Shown: in pieces, positions 1-4,409 of the stretch
Position numbering within the stretch: the first letter of the stretch is position 1
Layout: each line of letters opens with the position of its first letter
Origin: Propionibacteriaceae bacterium
Lineage (GTDB): Bacteria; Actinomycetota; Actinomycetes; Propionibacteriales; Propionibacteriaceae
Assembly (NCBI GenBank): GCA_031282235.1
Contig: JAITED010000054.1
Span: 1 to 5,561, forward strand
Length of the DNA stretch: 5,561 nucleotides
Direction: 5' to 3'
The notes under the pieces: generated by a model
The model's input: only the letters and a program-made list of their open reading frames with translations
Databases searched by the model: none
Told to the model about the DNA's origin: nothing
Position numbers and translations under genes: made by a program

Positions 1-456
1 CTGCTGCCCGCCCGATAACTCCCCCGGGCGATGCTCGGCGCGCTCCGACAAACCCACCTGCTCCAACGCCTGCAACGCCCGCCGACTACGCTCAGCAGCC
101 CCGATACCGGCATATGTCAAGGGCAGTTCCACATTGCGGCGCGCATCGAGACTGGGCAACAGGTGAAACTGTTGAAATACGAATCCAATACGTTTGTTGC
201 GAATCTCGGCTAAATGGTCCTCATCCAACTCCGCGACGTTCTCCCCATCCAACAGGTATTCGCCAGCGGTGGGCACATCGAGACAGCCGATGATGTGCAT
301 CAGAGTGGATTTGCCGGAGCCGGACGGGCCGATGATGGCGACGTATTCACCAGCGCTGATGCTCAAATCGACCCCCCGGAGCGCATGTACCTCCACCGCG
401 CCGGTGTCGTATGTTTTCCAGATGCCGTGCATCTGCACGACGGGCACCTCGCTCAT
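1..456 (-). CDS. MacB/LolD-type ABC transporter ATP-binding protein (3' end outside window)
   Basis: This is the nucleotide-binding subunit of an ABC transporter, expected on the cytoplasmic face and hydrolysing ATP to drive a MacB-type permease. I translated it from the ATG at 456-454; 152 residues are visible before the window edge, against about 220-250 usual for the family. Motifs seen in order: aromatic A-loop Tyr16, Walker A GPSGSGKST (43-51), the family-typical IIGCLD (55-60), Q-loop VFQQFHLLPSL (93-103), and the ABC signature LSGGQQ (147-152), where the sequence stops. Walker B, D-loop and H-loop lie outside. The spacing and wording closely resemble MJ0796/LolD/MacB ATPases. The start codon overlaps the stop of the adaptor gene as ATGA, which implies translational coupling and a shared complex. 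The permease gene is expected next, beyond position 1. The substrate cannot be read from the sequence; relatives export peptides, macrolides or lipoproteins. Confidence 0.95.
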   Translation of the reverse strand, partial: MSEVPVVQMHGIWKTYDTGAVEVHALRGVDLSISAGEYVAIIGPSGSGKSTLMHIIGCLDVPTAGEYLLDGENVAELDEDHLAEIRNKRIGFVFQQFHLLPSLDARRNVELPLTYAGIGAAERSRRALQALEQVGLSERAEHRPGELSGGQQ

Positions 457-1685
457 CGGTTCGTGCCGCTGGTCGCAGTTGTGGTGGGGCGCGGCGTATT
501 ACGTCTACTCTCCATGCTAGGCAGATACTGTTCCCACGGATTCTCCACCGCCGCCTCATAAGTGGTTGTGACTAGCACAATGTCACCTACGGACAGCCCG
601 GACACTATCTCGGTGATGCCTTTCTCGGCCAACCCGGTGACCACCACCTGTTCTTTAGAGCCGCCCTCGGTTTTCAGTTGCACCACGGTTTCGTGGTCGG
701 CGTTGACGGCGATAGCGCCCGAGGGAACCCCCACCACATCGGCGTGGGTTTCGTATACGATTTCTAGCTGCGCCCCAGTTCCGGCGTACAGCACTTGGTC
801 GCCGTCAATCTCCACGATGAACGGGAAAGCGGCGGCTCCACCGCTCGATTCCGCTATCACCCCCACCTGCGTGACTACGCCGGATAGCGTTTCCGCGCTG
901 CCGTCCGGTTTGATACTGACGCTCTGGCCTTTCAGCAGCTTGCCGATGTCAGCCGGGCCGACGTTGGCTTCCACGATGAACCGGTTGGTAGAAATCAGCG
1001 TGAGTGCCGTACCGCCGCCGCTGCTGCCCGCAGCCGTACCGCCACTACTCAGCGAACCGAGCATCGAACTCACATCAATACCGCCGATGCTCCCCAACGA
1101 TGACAGGTCAACACCGCCCAGCCCACTCATCGCGCTGGAGCTACTGCCCACCTTATCCCCCGGTTTCACGAACACCAGCGCCACCGTGCCATCAAACGGT
1201 GCCTTAATAGTGGCCGCATCCAGCGTTGTCACAGCATTATCATACGTATTCTGTCGCGTTTGTAGTGTGGAGCGAGCGGAAGCTATCCTAGCGCTGTCCC
1301 CTGAACTGCGCGCACTGTTATAGTCGGCCTGCGCGGCGTTCAGCTGTGCCGCTGCGGAGTCCAGTTCGGCCTGCAAATCATCCGTATTGATAGCCGCTAA
1401 CGGTGTGCCAGCGCTCACCACATCGCCCACCTGCACGAACACGCCGCTGACCGTACCCCCGGATGAGAACGCCAAATCTGCGCGATGCGCCGGTTGAATG
1501 ATGCCGGATGAAGCCACCGTAGCGTTTAGCGTTACGCTGCGCGCCTCCACTTCGCTCACATTCACTTGGTCCTCCGGGGCGCGCCCCTGCAGCAGCGACC
1601 ACACGGTGATAGCAATCAGCGCCACCGCGCCCACCACCATGCCGATAATCCCCTTACGGGTCAAGCCTTGTTCTCGCCTAGCCAC
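453..1685 (-). CDS. MacA/HlyD-family membrane fusion (adaptor) protein of an ABC efflux system
   Basis: This is the extracytoplasmic adaptor partner of the downstream MacB-like ATPase. Counting from the GTG at 1685 (410 residues): basic N-terminus; one membrane anchor at about 12-33; first half of the lipoyl/barrel-sandwich domain at 58-101 with GGTVSGVFVQVGD; short Ala/Gln-rich coiled-coil hairpin at about 102-157; second lipoyl half at 158-180 with ATIKAPFDGTV and VKPGDKVG; Gly/Ser-rich insertion at about 181-226; beta-barrel at about 232-312; membrane-proximal domain to about 375; and a polar Thr/Arg-rich tail. I chose the GTG because GGAGG lies 4 bases upstream and it puts the anchor near the N-terminus. 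The same frame stays open to an ATG at 1769, only 6 bases after the leuA stop, giving 438 residues; that start has no visible Shine-Dalgarno and adds an atypical segment, but cannot be excluded. There is no lipoprotein lipobox. The stop is shared with the next gene's ATG (ATGA). Confidence 0.9.
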   Translation of the reverse strand: MARREQGLTRKGIIGMVVGAVALIAITVWSLLQGRAPEDQVNVSEVEARSVTLNATVASSGIIQPAHRADLAFSSGGTVSGVFVQVGDVVSAGTPLAAINTDDLQAELDSAAAQLNAAQADYNSARSSGDSARIASARSTLQTRQNTYDNAVTTLDAATIKAPFDGTVALVFVKPGDKVGSSSSAMSGLGGVDLSSLGSIGGIDVSSMLGSLSSGGTAAGSSGGGTALTLISTNRFIVEANVGPADIGKLLKGQSVSIKPDGSAETLSGVVTQVGVIAESSGGAAAFPFIVEIDGDQVLYAGTGAQLEIVYETHADVVGVPSGAIAVNADHETVVQLKTEGGSKEQVVVTGLAEKGITEIVSGLSVGDIVLVTTTYEAAVENPWEQYLPSMESRRNTPRPTTTATSGTNR

Positions 1686-1775
1686 CGCTCCTCCACGCCC
1701 CCTGTGCAAACGTTGAACGATATATCGAAATATACCTGCCCGTAAGATTACCATCCCGGAGGGGGTCATGTTTAT
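1686..1775 (-). promoter_or_regulatory. leuA-adaptor gap with AT-rich palindrome (possible internal promoter)
   Basis: If the adaptor starts at the GTG (1685), 90 bases separate it from leuA. Within GC-rich surroundings there is an AT-rich patch, with a perfect 10-bp palindrome CGATATATCG at 1718-1727 and a TATATT at 1734-1729 on the minus strand. Read on that strand, TTACGG (1745-1740) lies 15 bases upstream of TATATC (1724-1719), a weak promoter-like pair. I see no terminator hairpin after leuA, so read-through from leuA is possible. The patch could serve as an independent promoter or operator for the transporter genes, but the match to consensus is poor. Confidence 0.25.
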
Positions 1776-3527
1776 CTATTGCATCACCCGGTTTACGGCG
1801 CTCACTACGGCGCGCAGCGAGGCGTTGGTGATGTCGGGGTCGATGCCGACACCCCAAGCGACTTGAGCGTCACCGTTTTCTCCGATTTCGCACTCCACGT
1901 AGGCGGCGGCTTGCGCGTCACCACCGGAGGTCATGGCGTGTTCGGCGTAGTCAAGCACTTTTACGTAGATACCTAGCAAGCGCAGCGCATCGACGAACGC
2001 TGACAGCGGGCCGTTGCCCTCGCCAGTGATGTGTTCTGGAGTGCCCCGGAAAGTGACGTGCGCGTCAATGGAGGTGGCGGCGCCGGAGGCGCTGGTGTGG
2101 CGCTCTTGGAAATTGAGCGGCGTGGTGCGTGTTAGGTACTCGGCTTGGAAGTAGTTCCAAAGCTGGTCGGAAGCCAACTCTCCACCCTCAGCGTCGGCGC
2201 GGGCTTGCACTAGGCGGGAGAACTCCTGTTGTAGGCGGCGCGGCAGGTCTAGCTTGTGGTCATTCTTCATCAGATACGCCATACCGCCCTTGCCGGACTG
2301 CGAGTTGACCCGGATGATAGCTTCGTAGTTGCGCCCCACGTCCACTGGGTCAACGGCCAGATACGGCGCTTCCCACGGAATTTCGTGCATACCGACACCT
2401 TGGGCGGCGGCCTGACGCTCCAAATCCTCCAGACCTTTCTTAATGGCATCTTGGTGCGAACCCGAGAAAGCGGTGTACACCAAATCACCGGAGTACGGCT
2501 GGCGCGGCGGCACTTTCATGCCGGTGCAGTACTCGACGACGCGGCGTATCTCGTCCATGTGCGAGAAGTCAATGCCGGGGTCAATGCCTTGTGAATAGAG
2601 GTTCATGCCCAACACCACTAGGTCAACGTTTCCAGTGCGTTCGCCGTGGCCGAACAGGCAACCCTCCACCCGTTGCCCCCCGGCTAGCAGCCCCAACTCT
2701 GTGGCGGCGATGCCGGTGCCCCGGTCGTTGTGGGTGTGGAGCGAGAGACAGACGTATTCGCGGTTGTCGATGTGGCGTCCGAAATACTCAATCATGTCGG
2801 CGTATACGTTCGGGGTACACATCTCCACGGTGGCGGGCAGGTTGAGGATAATCTCCCGATTGGGCCCTGGTTGCCACACCTGCATTACGTTGTTGCAGAC
2901 CTCAACAGCGTAGTCAGTGGGGGTTTGGGTGAATATCTCTGGGCTGTATTCGTAGCCAAACTCTGTGTCTTTCAAATAGCGGTCGGCGGCATCAATCACC
3001 CACTGGGTGCCCTGCCTTGCCAGCGCGATAGTTTGGGCTTCGTCCAAACCGAACACCACGCGACGAAACAGCGGCGACAACGCGTTATAGACGTGAATGG
3101 TGGCTCGCCGCGCCCCAATCAGCGACTTGGCGGTGGTTTCGATGAGGTCGGCGCGCGCTTGGGTTAGCACGGAGATGGTCACTCCGTCGGGGATGGCCGT
3201 CTCGTCCTCAATCAGGCTGCGGATGAAATCAAACTCGGTAGCAGAGGCGGATGGGAACCCCACCTCAATCTCCTTGTAACCCATGGAAACCAGCAGGTCG
3301 AACATACGGCGTTTGCGCGCCGGGGTCATCGGCTCAATGAGCGCTTGGTTGCCGTCGCGTAAATCCGTCGAAAGCCAGCGCGGCGCTCGCGTGAGCTGGT
3401 TATCCGGCCAAGTACGGTCTGGCAGGGTGAGCGGGATATGCGGTTGATACCGCTGATACGGCATCGGCGTAGGGGTAGCCACCGGCTGGGGTTGCACTTT
3501 GGTGGCCGGGTTGCTGAGGGTAGTCAT
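1776..3527 (-). CDS. leuA: 2-isopropylmalate synthase, actinobacterial (type 2) LeuA
   Basis: LeuA condenses acetyl-CoA with 2-ketoisovalerate to give 2-isopropylmalate, the first committed step of leucine biosynthesis in the cytoplasm; the family uses a divalent metal and works as a dimer. The 583-residue product has a Pro/Gln-rich N-terminus (1-30), then a catalytic TIM barrel with LRDGNQAL (56-63, metal ligand Asp58), YEYSPE (192-197), SLHTHNDRGTG (262-272, metal ligands His264 and His266), GHGERTGN (293-300, Asn300) and, in the linker, AFSGSHQDAIKKG (353-365). His358 corresponds by alignment from memory to the catalytic His379 of M. tuberculosis LeuA. The C-terminal leucine-sensing domain spans about 486-583 (TSIDAHVTF to the end). 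It is shorter than the 644-residue M. tuberculosis protein and lacks its tandem repeats. AAGGAG at 3543-3538 lies 10 bases before the ATG. All key residues are intact, so the enzyme should be active and leucine-inhibited. Confidence 0.98.
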   Translation of the reverse strand: MTTLSNPATKVQPQPVATPTPMPYQRYQPHIPLTLPDRTWPDNQLTRAPRWLSTDLRDGNQALIEPMTPARKRRMFDLLVSMGYKEIEVGFPSASATEFDFIRSLIEDETAIPDGVTISVLTQARADLIETTAKSLIGARRATIHVYNALSPLFRRVVFGLDEAQTIALARQGTQWVIDAADRYLKDTEFGYEYSPEIFTQTPTDYAVEVCNNVMQVWQPGPNREIILNLPATVEMCTPNVYADMIEYFGRHIDNREYVCLSLHTHNDRGTGIAATELGLLAGGQRVEGCLFGHGERTGNVDLVVLGMNLYSQGIDPGIDFSHMDEIRRVVEYCTGMKVPPRQPYSGDLVYTAFSGSHQDAIKKGLEDLERQAAAQGVGMHEIPWEAPYLAVDPVDVGRNYEAIIRVNSQSGKGGMAYLMKNDHKLDLPRRLQQEFSRLVQARADAEGGELASDQLWNYFQAEYLTRTTPLNFQERHTSASGAATSIDAHVTFRGTPEHITGEGNGPLSAFVDALRLLGIYVKVLDYAEHAMTSGGDAQAAAYVECEIGENGDAQVAWGVGIDPDITNASLRAVVSAVNRVMQ

Positions 3528-3537
3528 AGCCTTGTTG

Positions 3538-3543
3538 CTCCTT
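3538..3543 (-). promoter_or_regulatory. Shine-Dalgarno of leuA (possibly sequestered)
   Basis: AAGGAG lies 10 bases upstream of the leuA ATG, with a second AAGG only 2 bases before it. The sequence overlapping and following the first site, AGCAACA (3539-3533 on the minus strand), is exactly complementary to TGTTGCT (3646-3640) inside the leucine codons of the leader peptide. This site is therefore a candidate point of translational control. Confidence 0.6.
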
Positions 3544-3571
3544 AAATCACAGGTTGAAAATCAATACGAAA

Positions 3572-3633
3572 ACCAGACGCGCGAAAATCCACCGCAACGA
3601 GGGGGCTGGTCGTATCCCTAAACCTCGCTGCGG
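3572..3633 (-). promoter_or_regulatory. leuA 5'-leader RNA: long hairpin with predicted H-type pseudoknot (LEU-element-like)
   Basis: In the leuA transcript, an 11-base arm CCGCAGCGAGG (3633-3623) pairs with CCTCGTTGCGG (3602-3592) with one G-U wobble, enclosing a 20-base loop. Within that loop ACCAG (3610-3606) is complementary to CTGGT (3576-3572) downstream of the stem, which would close an H-type pseudoknot; one further G-U pair (3611 with 3571) is possible. A conserved pseudoknot named the LEU element has been described upstream of actinobacterial leuA genes (comparative work of Seliverstov and colleagues). Position and topology match that description, but I cannot confirm identity with its consensus. 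No convincing U-run follows, so control of translation is more likely than classical termination. Confidence 0.5.
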
Positions 3634-3662
3634 CTGCTAAGCAACAGCGCCGCACTTACCAC
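3618..3662 (-). CDS. leucine-rich leader peptide of leuA (14 codons)
   Basis: A small reading frame in the leuA leader encodes MVSAALLLSSRSEV, beginning GTG GTA AGT and ending in TAG. It contains three consecutive leucine codons, CTG TTG CTT (3647-3639), as expected of an attenuation peptide that senses charged tRNA-Leu. There is no Shine-Dalgarno. Instead the -10 sequence TACAAT lies exactly 7 bases before the GTG, so transcription would start at or next to the initiation codon. That is the arrangement of leaderless actinobacterial genes. The peptide ends inside the loop of the downstream pseudoknot-forming hairpin (3592-3633), so a translating ribosome would disrupt that structure, whereas one paused at the Leu codons would change which structures form. 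The frame is short and could occur by chance; position, Leu run and promoter spacing together make it likely. Confidence 0.55.
   Translation of the reverse strand: MVSAALLLSSRSEV
3629..3654 (-). promoter_or_regulatory. alternative leader hairpin competing with the pseudoknot stem
   Basis: TGCGGCGCTG (3654-3645) can pair with CAGCCGCA (3636-3629), leaving a 2-base bulge in the 5' arm and the loop TTGCTTAG. Its 3' arm shares bases 3629-3633 with the 5' arm of the larger hairpin, so the two structures exclude each other. The 5' arm covers the Ala-Ala-Leu codons of the leader peptide. A ribosome held there would block this hairpin and favour the pseudoknot stem. This is pairing by eye without energy calculation. 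Confidence 0.4.
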
Positions 3663-3697
3663 AAAAACGATTGTACGCGATACCCCCAGCGCAACAA
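3663..3697 (-). promoter_or_regulatory. predicted leuA promoter
   Basis: On the minus strand TTGTTG (3697-3692) is separated by 16 bases from TACAAT (3675-3670), which matches the -10 consensus in five of six positions; the -35 is weaker. Seven bases later, at 3662, comes the G of the leader-peptide GTG, the expected transcription start. The resulting leuA transcript would carry about 135 bases before the leuA ATG. Confidence 0.5.
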
Positions 3698-3716
3698 TAT
3701 TCCTCGTTCATCGTAA

Positions 3717-3740
3717 ATACGCGCCGCAATACGCGCCGCA
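3717..3740. repeat. perfect 12-bp tandem duplication upstream of the leuA promoter
   Basis: The 12-base unit ATACGCGCCGCA occurs twice in direct succession (3717-3728 and 3729-3740). It lies about 20 bases upstream of the predicted leuA -35 box. It could be a pair of activator or repressor half-sites, or simply a replication-slippage duplication; no known operator consensus is recognised. Confidence 0.5.
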
Positions 3741-3770
3741 GCTAGGCAAGTGTTAACCCCGGCTTTATGC

Positions 3771-3799
3771 TTTAGCTAAACGAACCGACTGGGTTCGTT
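3771..3799. promoter_or_regulatory. palindrome plus 8-bp inverted repeat upstream of the PPOX gene (candidate operator)
   Basis: A perfect palindrome TTTAGCTAAA (3771-3780) abuts an 8-bp inverted repeat, AACGAACC (3779-3786) and GGTTCGTT (3792-3799), separated by 5 bases. The dyad ends 27 bases before the ATG of the plus-strand gene, a suitable place for a dimeric repressor site; as RNA it would form a small hairpin in the 5' leader. The dyad does not resemble a terminator, since no U-run follows. I find no confident -35/-10 pair for this gene; a TATGCT lies at 3766-3771. Confidence 0.4.
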
Positions 3800-3826
3800 G
3801 TCGGATAACTACAGATAAGGTGTGAC

Positions 3827-4219
3827 ATGCAAGAGGTAGTCGATTTCTTGAAGCGGTGTGGGTTTTACTTTTTGGGGACTGTGGACGGGAATACGCCGCA
3901 GGTGCGCCCGTTCGGAACTGCCCACATCATCGACGGGAAGCTCTATTTTCAGACTGGGCGGAGTAAGCCGGTGGCGCAGCAGATATTCAGCAATCCGAAC
4001 GTGAACATCTGCGCGTATGACGGCGACACTTGGGTGCGTATCAGCGCGCAGGCGGTCTCGGATGAGCGTATCGAATCCCAAGAGGCGATGTTGGAAGCCT
4101 ACCCGGGGTTGCGCTCACGCTACACGCCGGGCGATGGCGAGACCCAGCTTTTCTACCTCACGGATGCCACCGCTACGTTCTACACCCCGGGTGCCGACCC
4201 AAGAGTAATCTCCTTTTAG
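3827..4219 (+). CDS. PPOX-class FMN-binding split-barrel protein (pyridoxamine 5'-phosphate oxidase family)
   Basis: This 130-residue protein has the pattern of small PPOX-like flavoproteins (COG5015-type). There is a short N-terminal helix (1-11), then strands with FYFLGTVDGNTPQVRPFG (13-30), DGKLYFQTG (36-44), a KPVAQQI helix (47-53), and NPNVNICAYDGDTWVRISAQAV (57-78). The C-terminal part holds AYPGLRSRY (91-99) and a final strand TATFY. Such proteins form FMN- or sometimes F420-binding split barrels, mostly of unassigned reductase activity; this one is far shorter than true PdxH (about 200 residues) and is unlikely to make PLP. AAGG lies 6 bases before the ATG (AAGGTGTGACATG). It is a cytosolic, single-gene unit, divergent from leuA and convergent with era, so the neighbours give no clue to its substrate. 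Confidence 0.85.
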   Translation: MQEVVDFLKRCGFYFLGTVDGNTPQVRPFGTAHIIDGKLYFQTGRSKPVAQQIFSNPNVNICAYDGDTWVRISAQAVSDERIESQEAMLEAYPGLRSRYTPGDGETQLFYLTDATATFYTPGADPRVISF

Positions 4220-4236
4220 CCTCACTCGGAATCGAA

Positions 4237-4283
4237 TGAAGCCCCCTTCTCGAAGGGGGTGCCGCCGTAGGCGGCGGGGGTTA
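4237..4283 (-). repeat. REP-like palindromic element, copy 1 (inverted orientation)
   Basis: On the plus strand this copy has CCCCCTTC (4242-4249) and GAAGGGGG (4252-4259) around a 2-base centre, then a second hairpin GCCGCC-GTA-GGCGGC (4261-4275), then GGGGGTTA. Read on the minus strand it aligns along its length with copy 2, from TAACCCCC to GAAGGGGGCTTCA, differing mainly in the small hairpin. It begins 18 bases after the PPOX stop codon, so it may also serve as a terminator-like structure. Confidence 0.8.
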
Positions 4284-4304
4284 CAGGTGAGCGGCGCGGG
4301 GAGA

Positions 4305-4353
4305 TAACCCCCGTCAGGCTACGCCTGCCACCCCCTTCAAGAAGGGGGCTTCA
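4305..4353 (+). repeat. REP-like palindromic element, copy 2
   Basis: The copy reads TAACCCCC, then the small hairpin CAGGC-TAC-GCCTG (4315-4327), then CCCCCTTC-AA-GAAGGGGG (4331-4348) and CTTCA. With copy 1 it forms a large inverted repeat with arms of about 47-49 bases around a 21-base spacer (4284-4304), able to extrude as a cruciform or fold as a long hairpin in either transcript. Confidence 0.8.
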
Positions 4354-4361
4354 AAAGAGTC

Positions 4362-4397
4362 GGGCTACGCCTGCCACCCCCTTCACAGAAGGGGGCT
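4362..4397 (+). repeat. REP-like palindromic element, copy 3 (5'-truncated)
   Basis: This is a direct repeat of copy 2 from GGCTACGCCTGCC through CCCCCTTC (4377-4384), loop ACA, and GAAGGGGG (4388-4395). The leading TAACCCCC arm is absent, replaced by unrelated sequence, so it is a partial copy. It ends 12 bases before the era stop codon on the opposite strand and could act as the hairpin at the 3' end of the era transcript. Confidence 0.75.
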
Positions 4398-4409
4398 CCA
4401 AAGGAACCC

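Noticed and set aside
562..1323. A 253-codon plus-strand frame opposite the adaptor gene
   Set aside because: Its product is low-complexity Ser/Pro/Thr sequence with no domain, antisense to a clear MacA-family gene; it is a shadow of GC-rich coding on the other strand.
2730..3167. A 145-codon plus-strand frame opposite leuA
   Set aside because: It is antisense to the catalytic domain of LeuA, has no recognisable motif or ribosome-binding site, and disappears outside the conserved gene.
3592..3633. An intrinsic transcription terminator (classical attenuator) in the leuA leader
   Set aside because: The stem is stable, but it is followed by TGGATTTTCGCG rather than a U-run, and the loop is long (20 bases). 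Pseudoknot or translational control fits better.
3542..3655. A 37-residue minus-strand frame starting GTG CGG CGC and ending at the leuA Shine-Dalgarno
   Set aside because: It overlaps the leader peptide in another frame, lacks a ribosome-binding site and encodes no Leu run or recognisable domain. The underlying bases are better explained as structured RNA.
3637..3711. A 24-residue Cys-rich minus-strand frame (MNEEYCCAGGIAYNRFCGKCGAVA) resembling a tiny zinc ribbon or a Cys leader peptide
   Set aside because: It has no Shine-Dalgarno and runs straight through the predicted leuA -35/-10 region, so the likely leuA transcript would not contain its start. Kept only as an alternative if transcription starts further upstream.
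3528..3826. A T-box or known metabolite riboswitch before leuA
   Set aside because: No T-box sequence, specifier loop or other riboswitch core could be recognised; only the leader peptide and pseudoknot-type pairing are supported.
4237..4397. A CRISPR array, from the repeated units
   Set aside because: Units are in both orientations, are internally palindromic, have no regular spacers and there are no cas genes; they are REP-like elements.
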